The notes beneath the pieces were generated by a model, which did no database searches, was not told where the DNA came from, and saw only the letters and a list, made by a program, of their open reading frames with translations. From positions 20,689,501-20,753,500 of the forward strand of contig CM042034.1 in assembly GCA_023525975.1 (NCBI GenBank): 64,000 bases of DNA. Direction: 5' to 3'. Below are positions 26,101 to 36,232 of this stretch, piece by piece. The translations under genes were made by a program, and so were the position numbers. Every line of letters starts with the position of its first letter. The first letter of the stretch is position 1. This stretch comes from Smallanthus sonchifolius (taxonomy: Eukaryota > Streptophyta > Magnoliopsida > Asterales > Asteraceae).

Positions 26101-29100
26101 TTGGTTTTCCAAGATTGACTTAAGATCTGGTTATCATCAAGTTAAGGTACGGGAAGAAGATGTACCTAAGACGGCATTCAGAACTCGTTATAGACACTAT
26201 GAATTTGTAGTGATGTCGTTTGGGGTAACGAATGTTCCAGCAGTCTTCATGGATCTCATTAATAGAGTATGCCAGCCAATGTTAAACAAATTTGTTATTG
26301 TCTTCATTGATGACATTCTGACTTATTCAAAGTATGAAGAAGAACATGCGCAACATCTTCGTGAAGTACTTAGTACTTTACGAAATGAGAAACTATACGC
26401 CAAATTCTCAAAATATACATTCTGGTTGAGAGAAGTTCAGTTTCCGGGTCATGTTATAAACGCCGAAGGTATCTCAGTAGACCCAGCAAAGGTAGAGATT
26501 GTAATGAAATGGTCTCTACCTAAGAATCCATCGGAAGTTAGAAGTTTCTTGGGATTAGCTTGCTATTATAGAAGGTTCATTCAGGACTTCTCTAAGATAG
26601 CCACCCCATTAACTAAACTGACACGAAAGAATTCAAAGTATGAATGGAATGCGAATCAGGAGAAGACATTCCAGATATTAAAAGAAAAATTGACACAAGC
26701 TCCGGTTTTGGCATTACCAGAAGGAGTAGAAGATTTTGTGGTATACTCCGATGCCTCGAAACTTGGGTTAGGATGTAATATGATGCAAAAAAGGAAAGGT
26801 GATAGCATATGCCTCTCGACAGCTAAAGACACACGAAGCAAACTACCAAACCCATGATCTGGAATTAGCTGCAGTAGTGTTTGCACTAAAGATCTGGAGG
26901 CATTATCTGTATGGGACGAAGTGTATGATTTACACAGACCACAAAAGTCTTAAGTAATTCTTTGACTAGAAGGACTTAAACATGAGGCAACAACGGTGGT
27001 TAGAACTGGTTAAAGATTATGATTGTGAGATCTTGTATCATCCCGGAATGGCTAACGTGGTAGCCGATGCTCTAAGTCGAAAGGAAGAGCATCATCATAT
27101 CCGGGTTAAAGCGTATAAGTTGGTGATAACTCCTGATTTCATGAGCCAGCTTCGAGACGCACAAATCAAAGCATTAAAAGGTGAGAATGTTAAGAAAGAA
27201 AGAATGGTTGGTCAGGAAAAATTTCTAGAAGAGAATGAGTATAAATTCAAGACACGATTTGGTCGTATGTGGATACCACGATCAAGTGAGTTTAGACAAA
27301 AGATTCTTGATGAAGCTTATAAATCAAGATATTCTATTCATCCGGGCACTACAAAAATGTACCAAGATCTGCGCAAGGATTATTGGTGGCCCGAAATGAA
27401 ATTTGATATCATGAAACATGTAGCTAAATGCTTAACTTGCCTACAAGTTAAAGCAGAACATCAGAAGTCATATGGAAGATTATAACCATTAGAAATCCCA
27501 GAATGGAAGTGGGAACATCTCACTATGGACTTCCTAACCAAGCTACCAAAGACTGCTATGGGTTATGCTGCCATTTGGGTGGTTATGGATCGGTTAACTA
27601 AGAGTGCTCATTTCTTAGCAATACGTGAAACGTACTCTTCATAAAAGTTAGCCAATTTATTCATCAAAGAAATCGTTTCCAGACATGGAGTGCCAAACTC
27701 GATTGTCTCTGATCGAGATACTCGTTTCACTTCACATTTTTGGAAAACGTTCCACGAAGAGATGGGAACTAGACTTCTAATCAGCACGGCATATCATCCT
27801 CAAACTGACGGACAAATTGAGAGGACTATACAAACTCTTGAAGATATGTTGCGTGCTTGTATAATGGACTTCGGGGGAAGTTGGGATAATCATCTTCCAT
27901 TAGCAGAATTCTCATACAATAACAGCTACCATTCCAGTATTGGTATGCCACCATATGAGATGCTATATGGTAGAAGATGTAGGAAGCCTGTATGTTGGGA
28001 AGAAGTTGGTCACAAAGATTTAGGCAGCAAAGAAATGGTTCAAGCCACGTCAGAAAAGCTTGACTTAATCAAGGCACGTTTGAAAGCTGCACAAGATAAA
28101 ACAATCAAACAAGTGTTAGTGCAATGGAAGTACCAAAAAGGATAAGAAATGACTTGGAAAATTGAGGATGAAATGAGAAAAAATTGTCCTCAACTCTTTA
28201 AGGATTAACCGGTTTCGAGGACGAAACCTAAATTAAGAGGAGGAGAGTTGTAATATCCCAAAACTCCTAAATATAAGATGGGACATGTGTCGGTTGAGAA
28301 ACGTGGCTTAAGAACCCCAACCAAGTACGAAAAGGGAAGACTATTCGTCCGGAAATAGCCCAAAATTTTGCGTAAGCATATCTCGGGCTAGAAAAGGAGT
28401 TACGTGACCATAATATATGAAAATGGGGTGTTTCGATGAGGAGAATATGAAAATGAGGTATGTCGGACCGATATCCCTCATAACGGTCCGACATGTGTTC
28501 CCGAAGGAATTCAGGAGGCTTTGACAGGTGTTTTGATGACTCATCACCCACGTCGGACCGATATGTTTTACATGTCGGTCCGACATGGGATGTCAGACCG
28601 ATATGATTTACACATCGGTCTGATATGGGGATGTCGGACTGATATGAATTACACGTCGGTCCGATATGTGCAGCAGAAGCAAAAAAAGAGGTTTTGACGC
28701 GTGTCATCGACTTCAGCCGAAGTCGGACCGACTTGGCACGACATGTCAGTCCGACATGGGTCCCAATTCAGCCTATAAATAGATGTTAGAGTCGTTCATT
28801 TGATACAAACATCACACACCAACACCATGAAACACACACACTCTCTGAGAAAGATTAAAAGACCCGAAGATAATCTAGGTACACTGGACTCGAACCCTAG
28901 ACACCAATATGTGAATTATGTGCCTAAATGATATGTGATACGAAAAGGGTACGGGGTAATGACGGATTAGTCTAAACACTAACATGAATAATGGAGTAAT
29001 CACGACGTATCCAAGGGATGGTGGATACTCCGCTGGTACTTCCTATATATAAATCTCTTGGTACTCCGTGGTGAAACTATTATGAATGTTTAGGAGTATA

Positions 29101-32100
29101 GATTGATAAATAATAATGAAATATAGTAAACGTAAGGGAGAACATCCGACCGGTATGTAGTTATCTGACAAACGAAATGTTCTGTCTAAGGAAAGAGTGG
29201 TGTATAAATCTCTCCTAAACCCGTCACTCTTTCCTGGGAACATCTCTGTTGGAGGTACTACTCTAGAAGGAAAATCACCTGGTTTACAATATATGACGAA
29301 TATGAATATATAATGAAAGTATACCATGCGTGATGAATGTGAATACATGATGAATAAGAATACGTGAAATGCATGATGAATACGTGAATGCATGATAATA
29401 CGTGCAAATATGAATTAGTATGATGGAACGAGTCTAAACCCTAAAATGGAATAACGGAGTACTCACGAAGTGTTAAAGGGGTGGTGGAAACGCCGCTGGT
29501 ACTTCCTATATATAAACCCTTTTAATGCATCGTGGAGAAACCGTTACAAAGTTTTAAGGTGAGGACTGGTTAGGAAATAAATCAAGCATATACCTGAAAT
29601 GAAAACAAATGCTTGATACATTTGGGAGGCTGTGAGTCTAAGATACTCAAGGTCCCAAATGAAATGAGATACCCGACCTATAAGGTGGATCTCAATAATA
29701 AAGATAAGGAAAGGAAAAGAGAACTCCAGGCTTACGGGGCAGAAGGAGAAAAAGATTCTAAGCCTACGGGGCTGAGGAATGAATGAGTCTTTATGACAAA
29801 TGCAAGGGGTCTAAACTGACGAGTATAAGAACCTTGCCAATACTCGGACCGGAGGTACGACCTAAGATGGTTGCGAGGGGGTTAGCATAAAATATACGAA
29901 TGACGTGACCAGGGGTACGTCCGGAGATGGTCACGGGGGCACCGAGAGCCTGGAAAACTTGAACAATAATACGATCCTCAAGGGTTCATAATAAAATGAA
30001 CGATGCAGTGTACTTACTTAGAGTAAGCTAATTCAAATTTTTTTTCCAAATACTGCAAAAAAGAAGCATATGGAATGAAGCTTCCTGTGGACAGAGCTAT
30101 CGGAATTGAAAAATCTCTATGTAGAATGATATAATTATATCATCTTTTGTAAAACAATATTATAATGAAAAATTTACCTTAGCCAATTATGACAAGGTTT
30201 TGATAATCTGGGACCGTTTCCCGCAATATAAAACTCTGATAAATAAGGAATAAATAGGGTGTTTCAATAAACTATTTTGACGGATGATGAAAGACAAAAT
30301 ACATTGTACTTACCATGATTTCATTTATTTATGAGTTAAATTAATTTATCCTCTCTACCATGTGAATCCAGAGCCCCAAACAAACACAAAAAATGTATAA
30401 AAAAAACTAAAAACCCATTTCTGCTTAAATCCATATAGTAAAATTAAAATGTCATTCTTGATATTTAAGGACTATTACTTAAATAATAAGAAATTATTCT
30501 CATTACTTAAGGCCTATTTTTTTCTAAATTCATACATGCTAGTTTTTAAATATTTAAAATGATAATCAAATTTTTAGTGACTGATATACGAGCATAAAAC
30601 CCATAAAAGGGCGGTTTCTAACCTCATATGCTTCAAATGGGAGTCCGATTGTGAATATCCCCCTCGGCTCAACCGAATTAGCATGCCCCCTCTATGAAAC
30701 ATGATCAAAAACATATGTTCATCAATTCTAGGATAAAAAATACCATAAATTTGAAACAGATAGATTACATGACTGAACAAATGATATAAACCCATTTATA
30801 TTGGTGGTTGATTTATCTAAACAAAACATATCAAATTTGAATCTAATTTTAGTCATTACCCATGAAAGTTTTGAAGAGACGGTGGTACCATTCATTTCCT
30901 TGCCTTAGCTGACGTGTATATACAATTCCCTATAATGCATTAAACAACATATAACTGTCATGACATTCTACCATAGCATTCTAATGTAAATAAAATTTAA
31001 CATTGTGTGTATAGAACGCTCTTGTACAACTACAAGTAAGTCTGTTATCTATATCTATATCTATACTATATTATAATGCACCAACAAATGGTATATTAAA
31101 ATTTAAGTAATACAAGTTTGATTGCTCAAGATACAACATTTAATGCATGAGTTAAAAACTTTTTGAGTGTAAATATGAATTTTAAACATTACTTACACAT
31201 TTGCCCCCTCAACTTTATTCAACTTTTGGTTATTTAAACAATAATTACACTTTTAAAATAACTACCCTCCACGTTTTTTATACGGCCATAACTTTTTCAT
31301 ACATTGATATTTTTTATAAAAAGTTACACCATAAAAACGAGCATTTTTTCTCTTTAATTTGAGTATGGTATTGCTATAGTTTTTTTAATAAAAAATAATT
31401 AACATGTTACGTGATTACGAAAATCCTGACGGTATCTTCGCGACAATCCCAAAAAATTCTAAAATCCGCCAAACGCCCCTATAATAAAAATCTTCAATCC
31501 GTAACTTTATTTTGTATAAAGAGAGCCACTATAATTACGTAATTTTGACGGGTTTAGTGTTACATTTTAGGATTTAGCTAATGTAGTGATACAATACAAT
31601 ATTATAATGATAATTATACACATGTTAGAGCATACATAATACAAGTGGATAATGTAGTTTTTTAAATTAGCATGTCACGTGATTACATATTAACACCTTT
31701 GTTTTTGTTTCCTCTATAGTAACTGACAGTATCTTCGCGACAATCCCGAAAAATTCTAAAATCCGCCAAACACTGCTAAAATAAAAATATTAAATTCAAT
31801 GATACGAGATCCGACTACTTTGACCGTTTTTCAAATACACACATAGCAAAGCATTCGTACTATCAGTTTTTAGGACTCTTTATAATCAACACCTACCCAC
31901 TAACAATTTTTTTTATAAAAGTTTGTACATAAAGTTATATTTATTTAATAAACAACCCATTTCATAAAGTTAATAAATAATGATGGATTGTCATTTTAAA
32001 AAATTCCGTTCATATTACATATTTGAACACTTTGAAAAATAAATAAGAATGACATATTAATTGGTAAATTTGTCAAATTTTAAAAACTCGCAATTAACTC

Positions 32101-35100
32101 CAATGTAGTTAGGTTAGTGGATAATTATGTATGTTGTGATACACAAAAATATAATTTCACCTAATAATGTTTTAAGAAAAAACTTTACTTACTCTGTATA
32201 TAAATATGATTTATAAAGTTAACCCTCACAAGATCTTTGTAGTTCGCCAACATTGAACCTATAGTAACATGTGTAAACCCTGGAATTAAGAACGTCGATG
32301 TTAATTTTTTTATTTGATTATATAAAGTTTTCAGAATGTTAATTTTGACGGTTGTGCGCCGCAACACGCGTGGGTATAACACTAGTTTTATAATATACAC
32401 AAATAATAAAATCAGAAAGAAATCATATGAAATGTTACATCTAATTACAAATCTGAATTCTTTTGTTTTTATACGAAGTAATTGGATATAAATACATCTA
32501 TGCCTGTTAACCTTTTTTTTAAGACTGAATTCTCATTAGTTTGTTGTTGCTCATCATCTCTTTCCAGTCAAGTTATAGAGCTGGATATTTTCATTAGGCT
32601 GATAGAATTTTGATGAGAAATTACTCCCTGTACCCAAAAGTTCAAGTCATGTTTTAATTTGCAAATTCAAGCCTAATAATTTCAAGTTGATGTAGGATAT
32701 CTTTAGGTTATGCGTCTCCAAAATGCAGTTAACATATTATGTTTTGCATATATAAATGAAACTATTAATCACCTTTCATATTCAAAACAATTTATCAATC
32801 TTGAAGTTGAGAAGTGAAGTCAAATGTGGATTTTCCATGGAAAGAAGTAATTTAGATGACAAAGTCATCCATTTGCTTTAAACAGTTTTGGGTTTGTCTA
32901 TGATATTATTTGTTAACATGTATTCAAAGAACTACCTACTGTATTGTCTATGCATCATGCACAAGTAACCGCACCTCGATATTAACATGACAAATAGGGC
33001 ATTTTGTATGCTTTTTAGAACATTTACTGCACAAATAGAGTTCGAGATAAATCACGATAATAATTTTGAAAACATGGAAGGAATACTATGCTTATTTCTC
33101 TTTCAAAGCATACCCGACACAAAACCTTTCCCTGGCAAAATGCAATAATACTTCACATGTGTAAAACAAACATGTCAATATTTGATACATTTTGAAGACT
33201 TCCATACTCTTGTTGGTTGATATTTGTGTTTTCAGTTTGCTCATAAAGAGCAACCAGAAGTCTACATACGAGTCTTTCCCAATAGTCTTGTAGTACCCTC
33301 TATCAGTGGCTCGATTTGAACGTTATACATTCCCATATTTCTTATGCAGATATGTGCACAATTAATTGCAAGTCCTGCTAACCCCCCTGATATTGCTCCA
33401 ACAGTTAACCCTAACCCCAATCCTGGACCAGATGCTACCTATCCTGTTTTCTGTTTCTGCTCATATTAAGAATAATCCACGTTAGAACAACAAACATTCA
33501 ATATGGCACGGTCAACAATTCAATTTAATTACACGAAAACTAATTAAATACAAAAACCACTAAAACATGAACAATCTGAAAATGGTTCATTCATTTTGTA
33601 TATAAAAATAATAAACCGTAGTCCTTAAATTTCAACTAAAATGATATGTTGATAATCTTGCTTTAAATTTCATCACTTAAAAGAACTTAAAGCATGTTGC
33701 CTAAATTACACAAAATAAGTACAAAGTCCATTCACAAGTCCAAAATGGAAAAAAGGTACATTTTGCATTAAAACCAAAAAAAGGTACACCCCTCATCCCA
33801 AATGGACTAAGTCAAATTTGTACTTTCATGTCTCAAATAGGAGCTCTTTTCTAAAACTTTCTTAACGTGAAGACAAACATAGCTTTCCCATATTACACTT
33901 TTATATTATAACCATGAGTAAATAGTTCAAAGCATTAGGTAACTTCTGTGAGAATGAAATATGGGTTTTCTTTGGCATGTTGTTTAAGTATCTTCGAGCC
34001 TTATCATTTCGTATCTGCAGAAATTTAATAACTAATGTTATCTAGAAGCTAAAAAACTATAGAACTTTGAATATAAGTTTAACAAAGGAAGATTTTAAAC
34101 AAACCCTTGCAACAGTTTTAGCAGAAGGAGAACCAAGCAAATCAGTGACAAGATCCAACTGGTGCACAACATTCCTCCCATAAACAAAGGCTTTCTTGTT
34201 AGCATCTCAATAAATCTACATCCTATGCTACATATATCAATTGCAGGAGTATACTGAAATAATTCATATTTTTAGTAATTAATCACTAAACGTCAACTCA
34301 TACGCGTGTATGCTTACTTTAGAGAAAAAGGAGCCACAAAGCTCAGGAGCTCGATACCATCTAGTAGCCACATAGTCCTAATCTATAGAGATTTACATAT
34401 CAAAAACATCAGCAAGTTGTCAAATATTTATGCTTTAATAAAGTTTTAGAACCATACAGTCCAAAAAATTGTTGACAGGGGTATCACCAAAAAATTGTTA
34501 ACATGTCATTATTCAATACCAAATTGACATTTATTTATTTATATATATTTCAACATCTTTGAATTAAGATTTCAGTATTAAAATATTTGATGCCAAGTTT
34601 TGCATTTCCAGTCGAACTTTAAACAGGCGTTGGGTGGTCGAGTGGAAGCTCATCTAAAAGAAGCTAGTGATAATACTTGGCCTGCAATAAAGACCCTTTT
34701 TGATCGTCAAACTATAGCAGTTGTCAACAGCTTCTCTTCTGCACTTTCTAGTTTTAAAATGGATGAACAAGAAAAGGGAGACATGATTTCAAAACTGAAG
34801 GATTATGGCAGAGGAGTAGTTGAAGGGAAGGCAAGAGAAGCAGCAGGAAAAGTAAAATATCTTATGAAGGACAGGTATGCCTGCAGATCGATATTCAACT
34901 TGTTGTCAAATTTCATTTCTGTTTTACTATAACTCATTGTAAATCTATTATAATCACACAGGTTTGAATTCATATTCTGCTATGATGATGACTCAATGCC
35001 ACAAGATTGGACGGAAAATCATGATATTCAAGCTATGGCTAAAGCTGCCCTGTCTTCTGTAAGAATCTTTATTAGAGGATATGCGATATTGGATCTATTT

Positions 35101-35847
35101 GTCTGTCTTTAACAAGCACGGGCCTTATAATATTGCTAATTTATGAATATTTATCTTTCAGTCTCTAGAGTTGCTCTCTGTATTGGCTGCAATACGTTTG
35201 GATGGAGAATCTGATAGAATTTGGAATACCCTAAAGCAAGGAACCACCACGTCACCGCATCTGTTGGCCTCAAGTGCATGGGAAGAGGTATCCATTTCTC
35301 TGTAATCAATCTACATATCAAGTTGTACATTACTTGTAACAAATATATATGAAACATTGGGTGTGCATTTTATTTAATTAAATTCAGGATCCAGAGATGA
35401 AGAAGACACTCATAACTCCAGTTCAGTGTAAATCTTTCTGGGACCAATTTAAACAGGAAACCGAGAAAATCATCACTCAAGCTATTTTTATCCAGGTATA
35501 TCATTTTCTTTACTGCAAGTGGTTAATTTTTTATGTTGTTTAGCTTCTTGTGAATTGATCACTTCAAGTATATCGTTGCTTATGGTTTTCAGAAAGGTAA
35601 TATGAAGAAGAAAAAGATACCTAAACAGGTGGTCACCACTTCAAAAGTCGTCGCTGCTGGCACTGCCTGTGTGGTTGGTATAGTCAGTACTGTGGCGGCC
35701 TGCACAGCCACTGGCAATGTTGCTGTGGCTGTAGGGGTTGCTGTGGTAGGCGGTGCGGCAGTTGGTGTTGTGGTAGCCGGTGCATTGGTAGCCGTTGCAG
35801 CCCATACTGCTCTAGTTTCTCTCAAAAATATGGCACGGGGCGTGTAA
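14027..35847 (+). CDS. RHD3: RHD3/Sey1/atlastin-like ER-fusion GTPase, copy 2 (complete, 21 exons)
   Basis: Dynamin-like GTPase that, by family, tethers and fuses ER tubules. Coding exons I reconstruct: 14027-14030, 14739-14894, 15551-15617, 15702-15804, 15930-16000, 16094-16157, 16229-16294, 16378-16425, 18772-18834, 18944-19000, 20184-20342, 20409-20477, 21898-21989, 22073-22151, 22230-22395, 22483-22607, 34612-34874, 34962-35058, 35162-35287, 35388-35495, 35593-35847. They total 2238 nt (745 codons plus stop) and phase agrees at every junction. Exon 1 is just ATGG before GTAAGC, giving an N-terminus MDKEAQ. The P-loop GPQSSGKST is at residues 49-57, the G2 threonine near 79-80, DLEGTDG at 99-105 and the G4 Arg-Asp at 173-174. 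A helical middle domain runs to about 660. Known RHD3 proteins are about 800 aa with two TM helices and a cytosolic tail; here the end differs (see the last exon). No stop or frameshift was seen. Exon boundaries are inferred by homology. Confidence 0.9.
14393..14542 (+). mobile_element. Short LINE/SINE-type retroposon tail in intron 1 (copy 1)
   Basis: A 118-bp segment ending GTTCAAAAAAAAAAAA is flanked by direct repeats ATTAAGTTTGGCTCGG and ATTAAGTTTGGCCCGG (15 of 16). A poly-A end with long target duplication is diagnostic of non-LTR retroposition; the body is either a 5'-truncated LINE or a SINE. The copy is at 60363-60512. Confidence 0.75.
14999..15509. mobile_element. MULE-type MITE in intron 2 (copy 1)
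   Basis: Flanked by the exact 9-mer TAATTTATA on both sides (14990-14998 and 15510-15518), the Mutator target-duplication length. Long imperfect terminal repeats share AATGTCCTTATTA and GAATGTCCCC. The interior holds several CCGTCGG/GACGGTAT motifs. It supplies most of intron 2 of the RHD3 gene. The copy is at 60969-61479. Confidence 0.75.
15618..15701 (+). other. Intron 3 of RHD3 copy 2, GC-AG type, 84 bp
   Basis: Homology requires exon 3 to end ...GGAAG and exon 4 to begin GCCTCAG, giving Gly-Arg-Pro-Gln-Thr-Thr. The only junction that does this has donor GCATGA and acceptor TTATCAG. There is no usable GT at the boundary. The intron is 84 nt, in frame and stop-free, so retention would insert 28 residues between the P-loop and the G2 threonine without breaking the frame. 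The same intron is in copy 3 at 61588-61671. Confidence 0.7.
16531..16561 (-). other. 5S rRNA 3'-domain-like motif in intron 8 (copy 1)
   Basis: On the minus strand the sequence contains ATGGGTGACCTCCT followed by CCGAAGTCCTCG, matching the IE/C-box region of plant 5S rRNA with about two mismatches. The rest of 5S is not recognisable. A Cassandra-type TRIM LTR or 5S-derived SINE relic are possible sources. The copy is at 62501-62531. Confidence 0.6.
16587..16783. repeat. Direct repeat, about 97 bp x 2, in intron 8
   Basis: Two adjacent units around TTTAAACGCATAGATGTGAT and ACTTGTGGCCTAAGACG, about 93% alike, lie just 3' of the 5S-like motif. The copy is at 62557-62753. Confidence 0.85.
17057..17686 (+). 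mobile_element. Gypsy LTR-like fragment in intron 8 (copy 2)
   Basis: Duplicate of 241-870 within block X, with the same palindromes and TATA-like site. Confidence 0.5.
17885..18618. mobile_element. Non-autonomous hAT element in intron 8 (copy 2)
   Basis: Block-X duplicate of 1069-1804 with the same 7-of-8 flanking repeat (17877-17884 and 18619-18626); the poly-T run is shorter. Confidence 0.8.
19138..19533 (+). mobile_element. Small non-autonomous Helitron in intron 10 (copy 2)
   Basis: Block-X duplicate of 2324-2719 with the same TC start, hairpin and CTAG end. Confidence 0.7.
20602..20809. mobile_element. hAT-type MITE in intron 12 (copy 2)
   Basis: Block-X duplicate of 3786-3992 with the same flanking 8-mers. 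Confidence 0.65.
21071..21404. mobile_element. Tourist-like MITE in intron 12 (copy 2)
   Basis: Block-X duplicate of 4254-4587. Confidence 0.7.
22640..23718 (-). mobile_element. Ty1/copia 5' fragment in intron 16: LTR, leader and gag start
   Basis: On the minus strand 22662-22844 translates as a copia gag (UBN2-like) start: [14 protein letters not shown], then [16 protein letters not shown]. Upstream of it is a purine-rich leader (plus-strand TTCTTTCT tract 22930-23080) and a decayed primer site TTGGTATAATAGC at about 23246. A TG...CA segment at 23249-23718 with a TATA-like ACTTATAAAG fits a 5' LTR. The 3' part is missing. Confidence 0.6.
23719..24051. other. Non-coding spacer between copia and gypsy fragments
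   Basis: AT-rich with ATG-containing short repeats (ATGAATATG). No LTR matching the downstream gypsy element was found here, so that element appears to lack its 5' LTR. Confidence 0.5.
24052..24900 (+). pseudogene. gypsy gag
   Basis: Begins [10 protein letters not shown] and includes the retrotransposon-gag signature region ([37 protein letters not shown]) in shifted frames. Frameshift near 24351 and stops near 24494 and 24654 (LKE*ADDWW, RQTT*TLDE). Confidence 0.75.
24902..25600 (+). pseudogene. gypsy CCHC zinc knuckles and degraded protease
   Basis: [12 protein letters not shown], then [14 protein letters not shown] and [14 protein letters not shown], the latter two of the form CX2CX4HX4C. 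The protease region [20 protein letters not shown] has the active-site Asp-Ser-Gly changed to Asp-Val-Arg, so catalysis would be lost. A stop follows at about 25448. Confidence 0.8.
25735..27120 (+). pseudogene. gypsy reverse transcriptase and RNase H
   Basis: RT motifs [27 protein letters not shown] and the catalytic FIDD box ([10 protein letters not shown]), then connection residues [10 protein letters not shown]. RNase H has [11 protein letters not shown] and ADALSRKEE. Stops lie at about 25901 and 25954 (ELK*QL, SP*GV) and near 26952, with a frameshift at 26790 (MMQKRKGDS). Confidence 0.9.
27180..28150 (+). pseudogene. gypsy integrase
   Basis: Zn-binding region [11 protein letters not shown]...[12 protein letters not shown], core [12 protein letters not shown] and [20 protein letters not shown], then [16 protein letters not shown]. 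Stops at about 27483 and at 27642-27644 (YSS*KLANL). The latter stop codon is also at the equivalent place in the block-Y fragment (7776). Confidence 0.88.
28249..30266 (+). mobile_element. 3' LTR of the intron-16 gypsy element (2.0 kb)
   Basis: Starts TGTAATATCCC after the tract AAGAGGAGGAGAGT and ends GGGTGTTTCA. A palindrome cluster (28455-28765) precedes the TATA-like CCTATAAATAG at about 28772. Two similar internal segments (about 28930-29080 and 29440-29560, each with GGTACTTCCTATATATAAA) show internal duplication. Confidence 0.75.
28455..28765. repeat. Inverted-repeat cluster GTCGGACCGATAT in LTR
   Basis: At least five pairs of GTCGGACCGATAT-like and ATCGGTCCGAC-like motifs in alternating orientation (for example GTCGGACCGATATG...CATGTCGGTCCGAC), ending about 10 bases before the TATA-like box. 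Confidence 0.85.
30267..31059. other. Non-coding intron 16 sequence
   Basis: AT-rich. Short open frames look random; no repeats or splice-supported exons were recognised. Confidence 0.5.
31060..32385 (+). mobile_element. Non-autonomous Helitron, 1326 bp, in intron 16
   Basis: Starts TCTATACTATATTATAATG after an A and ends with a GC-rich hairpin (CCGCAACACGCGTGGG region), then ATAACACTAG followed by T. This is the 5'-TC / 3'-hairpin-CTRR structure with A-T insertion. Two copies of CGACAATCCC(A/G)AAAAATTCTAAAATCC at about 31440 and 31738 show an internal duplication. No Rep/helicase. Confidence 0.8.
32386..33925. other. Non-coding intron 16 sequence
   Basis: Mostly featureless. A short stretch at 33360-33470 has protein-like composition on both strands but no flanking ORF. 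Confidence 0.45.
33926..34385 (-). pseudogene. MAP kinase gene fragment (TDY-type MPK-like), in intron 16
   Basis: The minus strand carries three successive exon-like pieces with introns between. The first reads [20 protein letters not shown] with donor GTAAGC. The second starts [12 protein letters not shown], continues PLF then [19 protein letters not shown] after a 1-base frameshift, and ends with donor GTTTGT. The third reads [19 protein letters not shown], then FSQKLPNAL. These are kinase subdomains VIII-XI of plant MAPKs with a TDY-type activation loop. Retained introns show a genomic, not retroposed, copy. The frameshift and the W-to-C change in DIWSIGC mark it as dead. No upstream kinase lobe was found. 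Confidence 0.8.
35593..35847 (+). other. Atypical last exon: Ala/Val/Gly hydrophobic anchor of RHD3 copy 2
   Basis: Encodes residues 662-745. A basic patch ([11 protein letters not shown]) is followed by about 60 residues that are almost all Ala, Val, Gly, Thr and Ile, with no acidic residue and no Lys/Arg between roughly residues 679 and 737. The protein ends with a short LKNMARGV tail. An internal Thr-Gly-Asn could be the turn of a two-pass hairpin. Canonical RHD3 has at this place a tryptophan/proline-rich start, two ordinary TM helices and a cytosolic tail with an amphipathic helix; none is recognisable here. Splice acceptor TTTCAG and frame continuity from exon 20 are good. A downstream 25-nt duplication (35843 and 35887) lies just past the stop. 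Confidence 0.75.
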
Positions 35848-36232
35848 GACTTATATGATGATGAAGGTGATGAACTTACTAAATATTGTAAGACTTATAT
35901 GATGATGAAGGTGGAGTACTTGAAAAAGTAGTCACATTCAGATGTATCAACACCTAATATCCTAAAATCAAGTTTCACACAAAACTCACTATACATCTGG
36001 AAACCGTTGTTTGTTGAAAGAAAAGAAAAGTAACCCTATGTATTTTCGTAAAAGAGGTTGTATATTTATTTGATATTACTTGGCGTTTACTTATTGAATA
36101 ATCATTATGACAGTTAGAAAATATGTGTTTATTACAAAAATCTTTAGATATATATGATATATGATTTAATTAGGTTTACTTTGTAATTTTCATTATTATA
36201 CTCTCATAAATAGTTGATTATATATATATATA
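35848..36232. other. 3' UTR/intergenic after RHD3 copy 2
   Basis: Contains a 25-nt direct repeat of GTAAGACTTATATGATGATG (35843 and 35887) overlapping the stop codon, then AT-rich DNA. No clear polyadenylation hexamer was singled out. Confidence 0.5.

Larger units (their letters stand above)
24052..30266 (+). mobile_element. Defective Ty3/gypsy chromovirus-like element in intron 16, sense orientation
   Basis: Order gag, CCHC knuckles, protease, RT, RNase H, integrase, polypurine tract, 3' LTR. It has no detectable 5' LTR or primer-binding site. Between KAAQD and [12 protein letters not shown] (about 28099) it lacks the roughly 390 bp that block Y keeps (GPY/F region and chromodomain start). 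Many stops make it immobile on its own. It sits in a host intron in the gene's own direction, so its LTR polyadenylation signals could interfere with the RHD3 transcript. Confidence 0.85.

Noticed and set aside
35589..35825. Minus-strand Thr/Ala-rich open frame opposite the last RHD3 exon
   Set aside because: Shadow of the Ala/Val/Gly-rich coding exon.
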